DNA of 36,847 nucleotides from an uncultured beta proteobacterium (GCA_903928635.1 CAIYRQ010000059.1:1-36847), one strand, 5' to 3'; counted from the first letter of the stretch, positions 7,534 to 17,381 are shown. The notes: a model not told the origin generated them from the sequence alone. Made by a program: numbers and translations.

Positions 7534-8774
7534 GTTCGAATGCCTTTGTCGCCCTGCCCGCCCGGCGTGCCGTGACGCTTTTCCTGGCGTTTGCGTTCGC
7601 CTATTTCTTGTCGACTCTGATTCGTGCTGTCACAGCGACCTTGGCGCCTACGCTGGTGCAAGAGTTTTCACTCAGTGCGGGTGACCTGGGGCTGTTGGCC
7701 GGGGGCTACTTTTTTGGCTTTGCGCTCACCCAGTTGCCGCTGGGGTCTTGGCTTGACCGGATGGGCCCCAAACGCGTTGTGCTGTCGTTTTTGACGGTGG
7801 CTGTGCTGGCTTGTCTTGCCTTTGCCCGTGCCTCAAGCTTTGTCGAACTTCTGTTGGGTCGGGTGCTGATTGGCGTGGGTGTGAGCGCGTGTTTGATGGC
7901 GCCATTGACGAGTTACCGCCGCTGGTATGCACCGGGCACCCAAATGCGGGCGAGCTCTTGGATGCTGATGACGGGCGCGTTTGGCATGGTGGCTTCTACG
8001 CTTCCGGTGCAGTGGCTCTTACCACTCATTGGTTGGCGCGGACTGTTCTCGCTCTTGGGCGGTTTGCTAGCCCTGGCGATGGTGTTGATTGCATGGCAGG
8101 TGCCGGGGCAGCCATCCGAGGGCGATGGCAGCAGCACTCAGGCTGGAGAGCAGCCACCCGCCGGCTACGCAATGGTGTGGCGCGATCCCTATTTCCGAAG
8201 TCTGGCGCCCTTTGGCTTTGTGGGCTATGGTGGCATGGTCGCCATTCAGACCCTGTGGGCAGCACCTTGGCTGATCAAGGTGGCGGGCTTTACGCCGGTG
8301 GCCGCATCCACGGCCATGTTCTGGCTCAATGTCGCCATGACGCTGGCCTTTTTGGGGTGGGGCGCGATCAACCCCTGGCTCACACGCAAAGGCCTGCGGG
8401 CGGAACGCCTTATGGCCTGGGGGCTGCCCGTGAACCTGGCCTTGATCCTGTTAATGGTGGTAGGTGGAACCAGCATCGGTGTGTATTCAGGCCTGGCGTG
8501 GACCCTGTTTTGCGTCACTGCCACGGTGGGAACACTGGCGCAGCCCGCCATCGGCATGGCGTTTCCACCCGCCTTGGCCGGGCGCGCCCTGTCCGCCTTT
8601 AACTTGCTGATCTTCAGTGGCGTGTTTGCCGTGCAGTGGTGTATCGGCTTATTGGTCGATGGCTTGCAGGCGCTTGGCTGGCCCTTGGTCAGCGCCTACC
8701 AGGGCGCCATCGGGGCCTACGGGCTCTGTGCACTCTGGGCTTACACCCATTTGCTCAGAGCAAAGGGGCGATAA
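7530..8774 (+). CDS. Major facilitator superfamily transporter
   Basis: A 414-aa inner-membrane protein with about 12 hydrophobic segments is predicted. The MFS signature between TM2 and TM3 is present as GSWLDRMGPKRVV (residues 70-85), and the N-terminal half has FSLSAGDLGLLAGGYFFGFAL. A hydrophilic loop in the middle (QPSEGDGSSTQAGEQPP) separates the two six-helix halves. The start is GTG at 7530, overlapping the upstream stop by 4 bases. The substrate cannot be told; the family includes sugar, nitrate and drug carriers. The PTS genes follow by 32 bp, but they are not known to be functionally linked. Confidence 0.88.
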   Translation: MSSNAFVALPARRAVTLFLAFAFAYFLSTLIRAVTATLAPTLVQEFSLSAGDLGLLAGGYFFGFALTQLPLGSWLDRMGPKRVVLSFLTVAVLACLAFARASSFVELLLGRVLIGVGVSACLMAPLTSYRRWYAPGTQMRASSWMLMTGAFGMVASTLPVQWLLPLIGWRGLFSLLGGLLALAMVLIAWQVPGQPSEGDGSSTQAGEQPPAGYAMVWRDPYFRSLAPFGFVGYGGMVAIQTLWAAPWLIKVAGFTPVAASTAMFWLNVAMTLAFLGWGAINPWLTRKGLRAERLMAWGLPVNLALILLMVVGGTSIGVYSGLAWTLFCVTATVGTLAQPAIGMAFPPALAGRALSAFNLLIFSGVFAVQWCIGLLVDGLQALGWPLVSAYQGAIGAYGLCALWAYTHLLRAKGR

Positions 8775-8806
8775 TTGCGGTCCTATTGCGCGCCGCTTTC
8801 CACTCC

Positions 8807-9253
8807 ATGACCATCGGTATTTTGATCATCGCCCACGCGCCGCTGGCCAGCGCCTTGCGTGCGTGCGTGTTGCATGTGTTCCCCGATGTCGAGCAAAATT
8901 TGGTTGCTTTGGACGTGCGGGCCAATGAGCCTCCGTCGGACACACTGGACATCGCCCGCACCATGGTGGAGCAACTCGACGCACCCGCTGTATTGGTTTT
9001 GACAGACGTATTCGGCGCGACACCCTGCAACGTGGCGCAACAGTTGGTCGACGGTGTGCATTCCAAGCTGGTTGCTGGAGTGAACTTGCCCATGCTCTTG
9101 CGGACCATCAATTACCGCCACGAATCACTGGACTTGCTGGTGGCGCGCGCCTTGGCCGGAGGCGCGCAGTGCATCATGCAAGTGGCAGTGTCTGCCCCCT
9201 TGAACCAAACCAAAAAGCCCCATGATCCAAACCACCGCGACCATAGTCAATAG
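8807..9253 (+). CDS. PTS system EIIA component, mannose/fructose family
   Basis: This 148-aa protein is the EIIA domain of the mannose-type phosphotransferase family. The phosphorylated histidine lies in ILIIAHAPLA at residue 10, and the motif LVLTDVFGATPCNVA around residues 63-77 is typical. No EIIB, EIIC or EIID genes follow, so it is probably a regulatory phosphoryl acceptor rather than part of a sugar importer, as in other betaproteobacteria with incomplete PTS. ATG 8807 aligns with the family N-terminus MTIGILIIAH. The last 32 bases overlap the ptsH gene in another frame. Confidence 0.92.
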   Translation: MTIGILIIAHAPLASALRACVLHVFPDVEQNLVALDVRANEPPSDTLDIARTMVEQLDAPAVLVLTDVFGATPCNVAQQLVDGVHSKLVAGVNLPMLLRTINYRHESLDLLVARALAGGAQCIMQVAVSAPLNQTKKPHDPNHRDHSQ

Positions 9254-9491
9254 GCTGGGCCTACACGCCCGCGCCTCTGCCAAATTGACCAAGTTGGCAG
9301 GCAGCTTTCCCTGTGACATATTTATAAGCCGGGGCGAGCGTCGTGTTAACGCCAAAAGCATTATGGGTGTCATGATGCTGGCGGCCGGCATTGGAAGTGA
9401 CATCACCATCGAGGCCGATGGTGATCGCGCCCAGGAAGCGATGGACGCACTCTTGGCCTTGATCGCCGACAAATTCGGCGAAGGCGAATAA
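9222..9491 (+). CDS. ptsH: Phosphocarrier protein HPr
   Basis: HPr (89 aa) relays phosphate from enzyme I to EIIA proteins. The active-site histidine is His15 in NRLGLHARASAKL. A serine at position 46 in NAKSIMGVMML corresponds to the regulatory Ser46 phosphorylated by HPr kinase in organisms that have it. The ATG lies inside the end of the EIIA gene, and ptsI starts 19 bp downstream. EIIA-HPr-EI is thus one transcription unit. Confidence 0.96.
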   Translation: MIQTTATIVNRLGLHARASAKLTKLAGSFPCDIFISRGERRVNAKSIMGVMMLAAGIGSDITIEADGDRAQEAMDALLALIADKFGEGE

Positions 9492-9510
9492 AACCCAACG
9501 CGCATCACCC

Positions 9511-11298
9511 ATGACCTTTTCCATTCACGGACTAGCGGTATCACGCGGCGTGGCCATTGGCCGCGCGGTGATCGTCGCGTCCAGTCGAATGGACGTGGCG
9601 CACTACTTCATTGAACCCGATGAGGTGGACAAAGAAATCGACCGTGCCCGCGCAGGCCGAAACGCCGTGGTGGAAGAGCTGTACCGCCTGCAGACCAGTA
9701 TTTCGCAGATGGGTCCCAAAGAGGCACCCCACGAGCTCAATGCCTTGCTGGACGTGCACCTGATGCTGCTGCAGGACGAGGAACTGATCCGTGGCGTCAA
9801 AGGCTGGATCACCGACCGCTTGTACAACGCCGAGTGGGCGCTGACCACGCAATTGGAAGTGATTTCGCGCCAGTTCGACGAAATGGAAGACGCCTATCTG
9901 CGTGAGCGCAAGGCCGACATGGAGCAAATTGTCGAGCGGGTGCTGCGTGCCATGCGCGGCGTGGCATCGCCCATCATGGCGCCTGCGCGCAACAGCCGCC
10001 GCCAAGGCCAGCAGGATTTGCTGCTGGGCGATACCGTGGACGTTCCGCTGGTGCTGGTCGCGCACGACCTGTCACCGGCGGACATGTTGCAATTCAAGCA
10101 AAGCGTGTTCGCGGGATTTATCACCGATGTCGGCGGGAAAACCTCGCACACCGCGATCGTGGCGCGCAGCATGGATATTCCGGCGGTGGTCGGCGCGCGT
10201 ACTTGCAGCCAGTTGGTGCGCCAGGATGACTGGATCATTATTGACGGTGACGCCGGCATCGTGATCGTGGATCCTTCGCCCATCATCCTGGCAGAGTACG
10301 GCTTCAAAAAACGCCAAGTGGAGCTCGAACGCAGCCGTTTGACGCGACTGCTGCATACGCCTGCCGTCACTATGGATGGTGAAAAGGTACAGCTGTTGGC
10401 CAACATCGAAATGCCCGAGGATGCGCCTGCGGCACTGCAGGCGGGCGCGCTGGGTGTGGGCTTGTTTCGCAGCGAATTCTTGTTCATGGGCCGCCATGGC
10501 GATTTGCCGGACGAAGAAGAACAATTCCAGGCCTACAGGCGTGCTGTCGAAGGCATGCAGGGCCTGCCGGTGACCATTCGCACGGTGGATGTGGGGGCTG
10601 ACAAGCCGCTGGACAGCAGTGTGCACGACGCTGCGCATTTGAATCCGGCATTGGGCTTGCGCGCTATTCGCTGGAGCCTGGCCGATCCGGCGATGTTTTT
10701 GACCCAGCTGCGTGCCATTCTGCGCGCAGCGGCTTTTGGCAAAGTGCAGCTGCTCGTGCCCATGCTGGCCCATGCCAGCGAAATCCACCAGACCTTGGCG
10801 CACATCGAGCAGGCGCGCCGCACACTGGACAAACGTGGCCAGGCTTATGGCCCGGTGCAGCTGGGCGCCATGATCGAAATACCGGCTGCCGCTCTGACGC
10901 TCAAGATGTTTTTGAAGTACTTCGACTTCTTGTCGATTGGCACCAACGACCTCATCCAATACACCTTGGCCATTGACCGCGCCGACGAGTCGGTTGCGCA
11001 TTTGTACGACCCGTTGCACCCCGCAGTGCTGCAGTTGGTGGCCTCCACCATCGCCGAGTGCCGCTTACAAGGCAAAGGCGTAAGCGTGTGCGGCGAGATG
11101 GCGGGCGACGTGGGCCTGACCCGCTTGTTGTTGGGCATGGGGCTGCGCAGTTTTTCCATGCATCCGGCGCAAATTTTGGCGGTCAAGCAAGAAATTTTGC
11201 GCTCAGACGCCGCCCGTTTGGAGCCTTGGGCGCAGCGCGTGATCCAGGCCGAAAACCCGGCCCAAGAGATGGCCCAAGTGAGCGCTTTCAGCGCCTGA
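9511..11298 (+). CDS. ptsI: Phosphoenolpyruvate-protein phosphotransferase (PTS enzyme I)
   Basis: Enzyme I (595 aa) autophosphorylates from PEP and passes the phosphate to HPr. The phosphohistidine motif GGKTSHTAIVARSMDIPAVVG places the active histidine at residue 213. The PEP-binding TIM barrel carries GLFRSEFLFMGR, GANKPLD-like VGADKPLD, and the C-terminal signature FLSIGTNDLIQYTLAIDR with SVCGEMAGD. Length is normal for EI without a GAF domain, so this is the carbohydrate-type EI rather than EI-Ntr. Its stop is 3 bp from the stop of the convergent aldo/keto reductase gene, with no terminator visible between them. Confidence 0.96.
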   Translation: MTFSIHGLAVSRGVAIGRAVIVASSRMDVAHYFIEPDEVDKEIDRARAGRNAVVEELYRLQTSISQMGPKEAPHELNALLDVHLMLLQDEELIRGVKGWITDRLYNAEWALTTQLEVISRQFDEMEDAYLRERKADMEQIVERVLRAMRGVASPIMAPARNSRRQGQQDLLLGDTVDVPLVLVAHDLSPADMLQFKQSVFAGFITDVGGKTSHTAIVARSMDIPAVVGARTCSQLVRQDDWIIIDGDAGIVIVDPSPIILAEYGFKKRQVELERSRLTRLLHTPAVTMDGEKVQLLANIEMPEDAPAALQAGALGVGLFRSEFLFMGRHGDLPDEEEQFQAYRRAVEGMQGLPVTIRTVDVGADKPLDSSVHDAAHLNPALGLRAIRWSLADPAMFLTQLRAILRAAAFGKVQLLVPMLAHASEIHQTLAHIEQARRTLDKRGQAYGPVQLGAMIEIPAAALTLKMFLKYFDFLSIGTNDLIQYTLAIDRADESVAHLYDPLHPAVLQLVASTIAECRLQGKGVSVCGEMAGDVGLTRLLLGMGLRSFSMHPAQILAVKQEILRSDAARLEPWAQRVIQAENPAQEMAQVSAFSA

Positions 11299-11301
11299 TC
11301 T

Positions 11302-12351
11302 TCACGCCGGACGCTGATCGGTGCTGGGCCGCTGCCACAGGTTGATGCCGCCTTCGACCGCATGCTGGTCAATGGCTTGCAACTCTTCTTGCGAGAAGTG
11401 CATGTTTTGCATGGCGCCTACCAGGTCGATGATCTGCGCGGGTTTGCTCGCACCAATCAGGGCAGACGTGACCCTTGCATCACGCAGTACCCACGCCGTG
11501 GCCATTTGCGCCAGGCTTTGACCACGCGCCTGGGCAATCTCGTTGAGTGCTCGCACATGGCGCAAGTTCTGTTCGCTCAGGTGGGCCTGGGTGAACGAAC
11601 CGCCCCCAGGCCGGTTGATGCGCGCATCCGCCGGTACGCCGTGGAGGTACTTGTCGGTCAACAGGCCCTGGGCCAAGGCGCTGAATGCGATGCAACCCAT
11701 GCCTGTGTCGGCCAGCGCATCGAGCAAATCTTCCTCGATCCAGCGGTTCATTAGGCTGTACGAGGGTTGGTGAATCAGCGCTTGCACGCCCATGCTTTTC
11801 AATATGGCGTGGGCCTCCCGCGTCTTATTGGCTGAGTAGCTGCTCACCCCCACATACAAGGCCTTGCCCTGCTGCACCGCACTGGCCAGCGCACCCATGG
11901 TTTCTTCCAGCGGGGTATCAGGGTCAAAGCGGTGGCTGTAAAAAATGTCTACATAGTCCAGGCCCATACGCCGCAAGCTTTGGTCCAAACTGGCCAACAC
12001 GTATTTGCGCGAACCGCCGCCTTGGCCATAGGGGCCAGGCCACATGTCCCAACCGGCTTTGCTGGAAATGATGAGCTCATCGCGGTAGGGCCGAAAGTCG
12101 CGCTTCAGATGCTCACCGAAGTTTTGCTCAGCGCTGCCATAGGGCGGCCCGTAGTTATTCGCCAAGTCAAAGTGGGTGATACCTAAATCAAACGCGGTGC
12201 ACAGCATCTCGCGCTGCGTTTGCAAAGGTGTGCTGTCCCCAAAGTTGTGCCACAGGCCCAACGACACAGCAGGAAGTTTCAGTCCGCTGGTGCCGCAGCG
12301 GCGGTAGGGCATGCTTCCCTGGTAACGGGTGGAATGGGCGGAGTAGGCCAT
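11302..12351 (-). CDS. Aldo/keto reductase (YghZ/Kv-beta-like)
   Basis: This 349-aa NAD(P)H-dependent oxidoreductase belongs to the AKR superfamily, in the group close to E. coli YghZ (a methylglyoxal reductase). The catalytic tetrad can be read as Asp and Tyr in HFDLANNYGPPYGSAE, Lys in IISSKAGWDM and His in DIFYSHRFDP. The C-terminal cofactor-binding segment is VTSALIGASKPAQI. AAGGAGCTCC precedes the ATG at 12351. It starts 30 bp downstream of the lipA stop on the same strand and may be co-transcribed with lipB-lipA. Confidence 0.93.
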   Translation of the reverse strand: MAYSAHSTRYQGSMPYRRCGTSGLKLPAVSLGLWHNFGDSTPLQTQREMLCTAFDLGITHFDLANNYGPPYGSAEQNFGEHLKRDFRPYRDELIISSKAGWDMWPGPYGQGGGSRKYVLASLDQSLRRMGLDYVDIFYSHRFDPDTPLEETMGALASAVQQGKALYVGVSSYSANKTREAHAILKSMGVQALIHQPSYSLMNRWIEEDLLDALADTGMGCIAFSALAQGLLTDKYLHGVPADARINRPGGGSFTQAHLSEQNLRHVRALNEIAQARGQSLAQMATAWVLRDARVTSALIGASKPAQIIDLVGAMQNMHFSQEELQAIDQHAVEGGINLWQRPSTDQRPA

Positions 12352-12381
12352 GGAGCTCCTTGGAAGTATGACGGTGCAGCT

Positions 12382-13386
12382 TTAGCTGCCCATTGCATGG
12401 CCAGCTTGGACATCCGCGTGGTAGCTGGACCGCACCATCGCGCCTACGGCGGCGTGTTTGAAGCCCATTTCATAGGCCTTTGCTTCAAACATTTTGAAGG
12501 TGTCCGGGTGCACATAACGCCGCACCGGCAGGTGGCTGGTCGTGGGCGCAAGGTACTGGCCAATCGTGAGCATTTCGATGTCGTGCGCGCGCATGTCGCG
12601 CATCACGTCCAAAATCTCGTCGTCGGTCTCACCCAAGCCCACCATCAGGCCGCTCTTGGTGGGCACATCTGGAAACAAGGCCTTGAACTTTTTCAACAAG
12701 TTCAGGCTGAACTGGTAATCGGATCCCGGTCGCGCCTCTTTGTAGAGGCGGGGAATGGTCTCCAGGTTGTGGTTCATCACGTCGGGTGGCGCGGCTTTGA
12801 GGATTTCTAATGCACGGTCATCGCGGCCGCGAAAGTCAGGCACCAACACTTCAATTTGTGTCTGCGGAGACAGCGCACGTGTCTGGCGAATGCAATCGAC
12901 AAAATGCCCCGCGCCACCGTCACGCAGGTCGTCGCGGTCCACACTGGTAATCACCACGTACTTGAGCTTGAGCTGCGCAATCGTCTTGGCCAGGTTGTCT
13001 GGCTCGTTGACGTCCAGCGGGTCGGGCCGGCCATGGCCCACATCGCAAAACGGGCAGCGCCGGGTGCACTTGTCTCCCATGATCATGAAGGTGGCCGTGC
13101 CTTTTCCAAAGCACTCGCCAATGTTGGGGCAACTCGCTTCTTCGCACACAGTAACCAGTTTGTTGCTGCGCAACACGTCTTTAATCTCATAAAAACGCGT
13201 GCTGGGGGAGGCTGCTTTGACCCGAATCCAATCCGGCTTTTTGAGCACTTCTGCGGACTGCACTTTGATTGGAATGCGCGAAAGCTTGGCAGCCGCTTTT
13301 TGTTTGGCGCCCGCCTGGTAGTCCTGCTGCGACTGGGCCTCCCGCACGGTGATGGTGTTTGGTTTTTGCGGTGTTTCAGTGCTCAT
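12382..13386 (-). CDS. lipA: Lipoyl synthase
   Basis: LipA (334 aa) is a radical SAM enzyme that inserts two sulfur atoms into octanoyl-protein to make lipoate. The auxiliary [4Fe-4S] cluster motif [12 protein letters not shown] (C-x4-C-x5-C) and the radical SAM motif CTRRCPFC (C-x3-C-x2-C) are both intact. The C-terminal serine motif RSSYHAD is also present. ATG 13386 gives a start MSTETPQ; an in-frame ATG at 13416 would add 10 residues, and neither has a clear Shine-Dalgarno. It follows lipB on the same strand, completing the endogenous lipoate pathway. Confidence 0.96.
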   Translation of the reverse strand: MSTETPQKPNTITVREAQSQQDYQAGAKQKAAAKLSRIPIKVQSAEVLKKPDWIRVKAASPSTRFYEIKDVLRSNKLVTVCEEASCPNIGECFGKGTATFMIMGDKCTRRCPFCDVGHGRPDPLDVNEPDNLAKTIAQLKLKYVVITSVDRDDLRDGGAGHFVDCIRQTRALSPQTQIEVLVPDFRGRDDRALEILKAAPPDVMNHNLETIPRLYKEARPGSDYQFSLNLLKKFKALFPDVPTKSGLMVGLGETDDEILDVMRDMRAHDIEMLTIGQYLAPTTSHLPVRRYVHPDTFKMFEAKAYEMGFKHAAVGAMVRSSYHADVQAGHAMGS

Positions 13387-13430
13387 AGCGTCGCTACTTG
13401 GATGGTTGGGAGGCATTGAAAGCTTTTGAT

Positions 13431-14129
13431 TTAAGGCGCAAGGTGAGTGATTAATTTCTTGGCCAATACGTCCTCTACCTCAGCTCTATCAACGCGAACG
13501 CCGATTGTAGAAAGGTCAACCGTTTGCAGAGCGGCGTAGCCACAGGGATTGATGCCATGAAAGGGCGCCAGGTCCATCTCCACATTCAGCGCCGCACCGT
13601 GGTAGGCAAAGTTACGACTGATTTTGATGCCCAGCGCCGCGATCTTGGCCAAGCCCGCAAAGTCGGGCACAGGCTTGCCTGCAACTTGCTTTTGCGGCCG
13701 CTGAGGTAGCACGCCGTGCCCAAACGGGTCGGCCATGTTCACATAAATGCCAGGAGCGCCGCCTATCCGGTGGCCGGTGACACCAAAGTGCAGCAGCGTG
13801 CGAATGAGCGCTTCTTCCAGTCGGTAGACATACTCTTTGACGAAGTAGCCCGTGCGCTTGAGGTCCAAGAGCGGATAGGCCACCACCTGTCCAGGGCCGT
13901 GGTAGGTGACTTGGCCTCCCCGGTCTGTTTGCATGACCGGTATGCCACTCGGGTTCAAAAGATGCTCCGGCTTGCCCGCCACGCCCTGTGTATAGACGGG
14001 GTTGTGTTCGCACATCCACAAAACATCGGGCAAATGGGCGTCCTCTGGGGTGGCGCGATTTCGGCTGTAGGCTTGCATGGCCGAAAAAGTGGTGGCGTAA
14101 TCCACGCGGCCCAGTGATACGACGTCCAT
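13431..14129 (-). CDS. lipB: Octanoyl-[acyl-carrier-protein]:protein octanoyltransferase
   Basis: LipB (about 232 aa) moves octanoate from acyl carrier protein to the lipoyl domains of 2-oxoacid dehydrogenases and the glycine cleavage system, creating the LipA substrate. The signature [18 protein letters not shown] is present. So are the catalytic pair Lys (LGIKISR) and Cys (GINPCGYA). ATG 14129 is taken as the start; a TTG two codons earlier is possible. It lies 12 bp after the DUF493 gene in an apparent DUF493-lipB-lipA operon, an arrangement widespread in proteobacteria. Confidence 0.95.
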   Translation of the reverse strand: MDVVSLGRVDYATTFSAMQAYSRNRATPEDAHLPDVLWMCEHNPVYTQGVAGKPEHLLNPSGIPVMQTDRGGQVTYHGPGQVVAYPLLDLKRTGYFVKEYVYRLEEALIRTLLHFGVTGHRIGGAPGIYVNMADPFGHGVLPQRPQKQVAGKPVPDFAGLAKIAALGIKISRNFAYHGAALNVEMDLAPFHGINPCGYAALQTVDLSTIGVRVDRAEVEDVLAKKLITHLAP

Positions 14130-14141
14130 CGCCAAGACTGC

Positions 14142-14447
14142 CTACAGCACTACTTTGACCATGGGGTGGGTGCTCAGCGTGCGGTAGAGCTCGTCAAGCT
14201 GCTCTCGACTGGTCGCTGTAATCGTGATCGTCACGCCCAGGTAGTTGCCTCCCTTGCTCTCACGCAACTCAATAGTCGAGGCGTCAAACGAAGGGTCAAA
14301 GGCGCGAGCAATCGCAGTGATGGCGTGCACCAAGCCATCGTCGCGCCGCCCCATAACCTTGATTGGAAACTGCGATGGAAAGACGATCAATGACGGAGCG
14401 GGCTGGCTTTGGCCCGTGGTGGGTGGTGAGGTGGGGTGCAGCGCCAT
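14142..14447 (-). CDS. DUF493 (YbeD-like) protein
   Basis: This 101-aa protein matches the YbeD/DUF493 family, a small ferredoxin-like alpha/beta fold of unclear function. FPSQFPIKVMGR opens the domain and HPMVKVVL closes it, both typical. Its position directly upstream of lipB is conserved in many proteobacteria and suggests a link to lipoate metabolism or its regulation, but this is unproven. The start ATG (14447) is about 150 bp from the divergent atpI gene. Confidence 0.88.
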   Translation of the reverse strand: MALHPTSPPTTGQSQPAPSLIVFPSQFPIKVMGRRDDGLVHAITAIARAFDPSFDASTIELRESKGGNYLGVTITITATSREQLDELYRTLSTHPMVKVVL

Positions 14448-14510
14448 AGTGCGAGGTAGGTCTCAAGAATTGATGCCGCAGTCTAATGGCAGCATGTTCA
14501 TTTCAACGAC

Positions 14511-14541
14511 TTCTGGTTTCTACTAAGTTCCTGCGTATAAT
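14511..14541 (+). promoter_or_regulatory. Candidate promoter of the atp operon
   Basis: A consensus TATAAT lies at 14536-14541, about 54 bp before the atpI start. The upstream -35 is poor (TTCTGG at 14511-14516, 19-bp spacing). It is the best promoter candidate in the divergent region between DUF493 and atpI. Confidence 0.45.
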
Positions 14542-14594
14542 CGTGGGCTGCACTGAGCTTGGTTGTAAAGTGCATGTAATCTTGGGTAAGAACA

Positions 14595-15065
14595 ATGCGT
14601 CCGCTGCTGGATACGGAAGATTCAGAGAACGACGGATTCATTGCGCTGAGTGCCGAAGAGGCAAAGAAGTTCAGGCAAGAGCATCCGTCCTTGTCGCCTT
14701 GGCGGGTCGTATTCGGCCAAATCGCCATGGGCGTGCTGGTGGTGGCGTTGGCCTGGCTCGTAACGCAAAACGGCGTTGTTGCTGTTTCTGCGGCCTGCGG
14801 TGCGATGGCCGTTATTGTCCCGGGAGCGCTGTTTGCGCGAGGTTTGATGGGGCGCTTTGCGTCGCTCAATCCCGCAAACGCGGTGACCAGCTTCTTTGTG
14901 TGGGAGCTGGTAAAGATTTTTGTTACGGTGGCAGTCCTATGGGCCGCGCATCGTTGGGTGGTGGGACTGAACTGGCCGGCTATGTTGGTCGGTTTGGTGG
15001 TCACTATGAAAGTTTATTGGTTGGCGCTGCTTTTTAAAGGTAAGCGTCCGCCAGTGCAAGATTAA
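14595..15065 (+). CDS. atpI: ATP synthase subunit I
   Basis: This 156-aa protein with four predicted membrane helices is AtpI. It is an accessory protein not essential for the enzyme, implicated in c-ring assembly and possibly Mg2+ uptake. The N-terminal 40 residues are hydrophilic. The helices follow from VVFGQIAMGVLVVALAWL, and ANAVTSFFVWELVKIFVTVAVL is characteristic of the family. It is first in the atp operon, 38 bp upstream of atpB. Confidence 0.88.
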   Translation: MRPLLDTEDSENDGFIALSAEEAKKFRQEHPSLSPWRVVFGQIAMGVLVVALAWLVTQNGVVAVSAACGAMAVIVPGALFARGLMGRFASLNPANAVTSFFVWELVKIFVTVAVLWAAHRWVVGLNWPAMLVGLVVTMKVYWLALLFKGKRPPVQD

Positions 15066-15103
15066 CAATGCTTAACGGCAAAAGTAACTTACAAGAGTAA
15101 CTG

Positions 15104-15979
15104 ATGGCTGCTGAAGAACACGCTGCGCAAGGGCTTACCGCTGGTGAGTACATTGGCCACCACCTGACGCATTTGCAGACCCACAAGCAAGCTGGGGTCA
15201 TTGATTTCTCGGTGTTCAACCTTGATTCAATTTTTTGGTCCGTCTTGCTGGGTGTCGTTGGACTGTTTGTGATGTGGCGCGTTGCGCGCAGCGTTACATC
15301 GGGTGTGCCTGGCCGCATGCAAGCAGCCATTGAAATCCTGTTGGAAATGGTCGACACCCAAGCGAAGGGCATTGTTCACAACGCGGAGTCCCGCAAATTT
15401 GTCGGCCCCTTAGCTTTGACCGTGTTTGTATGGGTGTTCCTCATGAACTCCATGGACTTCTTGCCGGTGGATTTATTCCATATGGTTTTAGAGTACACGG
15501 GTCTGGAGCACGCCATTCCTTATTTTCGCGTGGTCCCGACCGCTGATCTCTCGATGACCTTGGGTATGTCTACCGCAGTGTTGCTGGTATGTCTGTACTA
15601 CAACATCAAAATCAAAGGCGCTGGCGGCTGGGCGCATGAGCTGGTGACCGCGCCCTTCGGCACCAGCAAGAATCCCGTTTTTGCCCTGATTCTCGGCATT
15701 TTGAATCTGGCAATGCAACTGATTGAATTTACCGCCAAGACCGTGTCCCACGGCATGCGGTTGTTCGGAAATATGTATGCCGGTGAGCTGGTGTTCATGT
15801 TGATCGCGCTCATGGGTGCGGTCGGTTTTGGTTCGGCCACGGGCATTGCATTGTGGTTTGGTCATGTGATTGCGGGTACTGGCTGGGCGATCTTTCACAT
15901 TCTGATCGTCGCTTTGCAGGCCTTCATCTTCATGATGTTGACGCTGGTGTATGTGGGGCAAGCCCACGACCACCACTGA
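15104..15979 (+). CDS. atpB: ATP synthase Fo subunit a
   Basis: Subunit a (291 aa) forms the two proton half-channels against the c-ring. The essential arginine lies in the fourth helix motif SHGMRLFGNMYAGEL. The last helix carries HILIVALQAFIFMMLTLVYVGQA, also conserved. The N-terminus has a hydrophilic histidine-containing stretch (EYIGHHLTHLQTH). Length is typical for betaproteobacteria. Confidence 0.97.
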   Translation: MAAEEHAAQGLTAGEYIGHHLTHLQTHKQAGVIDFSVFNLDSIFWSVLLGVVGLFVMWRVARSVTSGVPGRMQAAIEILLEMVDTQAKGIVHNAESRKFVGPLALTVFVWVFLMNSMDFLPVDLFHMVLEYTGLEHAIPYFRVVPTADLSMTLGMSTAVLLVCLYYNIKIKGAGGWAHELVTAPFGTSKNPVFALILGILNLAMQLIEFTAKTVSHGMRLFGNMYAGELVFMLIALMGAVGFGSATGIALWFGHVIAGTGWAIFHILIVALQAFIFMMLTLVYVGQAHDHH

Positions 15980-16270
<291 letters not shown>

Positions 16271-16306
16271 GCCCTTTCGCCTCATTCAAAACAGAGAGGT
16301 GGTGTT

Positions 16307-16777
16307 GTGAGTATTAACGCAACATTTTTCGCGCAACTGACGGTGTTTTTCCTGTTGGTGGTGTTCACGATGAAACTCGTGTGGCCGCCGATCGCTAAGG
16401 CACTGGACGAGCGCTCAGAGAAAATTTCGCATGGTTTGGCTGCGGCCGAGCACGCCAAGATCGAGCTGAGCAACGCACACAAAGAAGTCGAAATCAAGCT
16501 GGCGGCGACCCGCAGCGAGTCGGCTGCTTTGTTGGCGGATGCCGAGCGACGCGCGCAGCACCTGGTTGACGAGGCCAAAGGCCGCGCGACCGAAGAGGCT
16601 AAACGCATCGTGGCAGCCGCACAGGTTGAAGCGTCACAGGAGTCGGTGAAAGCCCGCGAAGCACTGCGTGAGCAGGTCGCTTTGTTGGCGGTCAAAGGCG
16701 CCGAACAAATCCTCCGCAAGGAAGTCAATGCCCAAGTGCATGCTGACTTGCTGGGGCGTTTGAAGACCGAGCTGTAA
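16307..16777 (+). CDS. atpF: ATP synthase Fo subunit b
   Basis: Subunit b (156 aa) is the peripheral stalk: one N-terminal membrane helix (FFAQLTVFFLLVVFTMKLV) followed by a long charged Ala/Glu-rich helix that dimerises and binds delta. ALDERSEKISHGLAAAE is typical. The start is GTG at 16307, preceded by GAGAGGTGGT; the N-terminus MSINATFFAQ agrees with relatives. Confidence 0.96.
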   Translation: MSINATFFAQLTVFFLLVVFTMKLVWPPIAKALDERSEKISHGLAAAEHAKIELSNAHKEVEIKLAATRSESAALLADAERRAQHLVDEAKGRATEEAKRIVAAAQVEASQESVKAREALREQVALLAVKGAEQILRKEVNAQVHADLLGRLKTEL

Positions 16778-16786
16778 GGGCGCGCC

Positions 16787-17332
16787 ATGGCTGAACTCGC
16801 CACTATCGCACGTCCTTACGCTGACGCTTTGTTCAAGGCTTCGCAGTCTGATGTTCAGGCGGCGTCTGTTTGGCTCGAAGCGCTGGCCGTGGTTACTTCC
16901 GATTCGCAAATACTTGAATTGGCCAACAACCCCTCTTCGTCCGTCGAGCAGGTCTTTGGTGTGATTCAAGGCGTATTGAAAAGCATGCAGCCGTCCACAG
17001 AGCTGCCTGCAGCTGCGCAGAACTTTTTGCATGCCGTGATCGACAATGGCCGCTTGGATGCCTTGCCTGAAATGGCTGCGCAGTTCCGCGCCCATGTCAA
17101 CGCTCAAAGCGGGGCATCCGATGCCCTGGTGTACAGCGCTTTTGACATCGATGCTTCGGCGCTTCAAGAGGTGACGAATGCGCTGGAGAAGCGGTTTGAG
17201 CGCAAGCTCAAGGTGGTCGTGAAGTTGCAGCCGGAATTGATCGGTGGCATTCGCGTCGTGGTGGGTGACGAGGTGCTAGACACTTCGGTAAAAGCCCGTT
17301 TGGAACAAATGAAAGTTGCGCTGGCTGCCTGA
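16787..17332 (+). CDS. atpH: ATP synthase F1 subunit delta
   Basis: Delta (181 aa) caps the F1 hexamer and ties it to subunit b. The N-terminal [15 protein letters not shown] and the C-terminal [26 protein letters not shown] are diagnostic. It starts 10 bp after atpF and precedes atpA by 49 bp. Confidence 0.96.
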   Translation: MAELATIARPYADALFKASQSDVQAASVWLEALAVVTSDSQILELANNPSSSVEQVFGVIQGVLKSMQPSTELPAAAQNFLHAVIDNGRLDALPEMAAQFRAHVNAQSGASDALVYSAFDIDASALQEVTNALEKRFERKLKVVVKLQPELIGGIRVVVGDEVLDTSVKARLEQMKVALAA

Positions 17333-17381
17333 GCCGCCGGCTCACCAGTAGACAGCCCTAACAAGAAAGAAGGAAAGAGTA

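Noticed and set aside
12220-12810. Plus-strand open frame opposite the lipA end and aldo/keto reductase start
   Set aside because: It overlaps two well-supported minus-strand genes and shows no recognisable domain.
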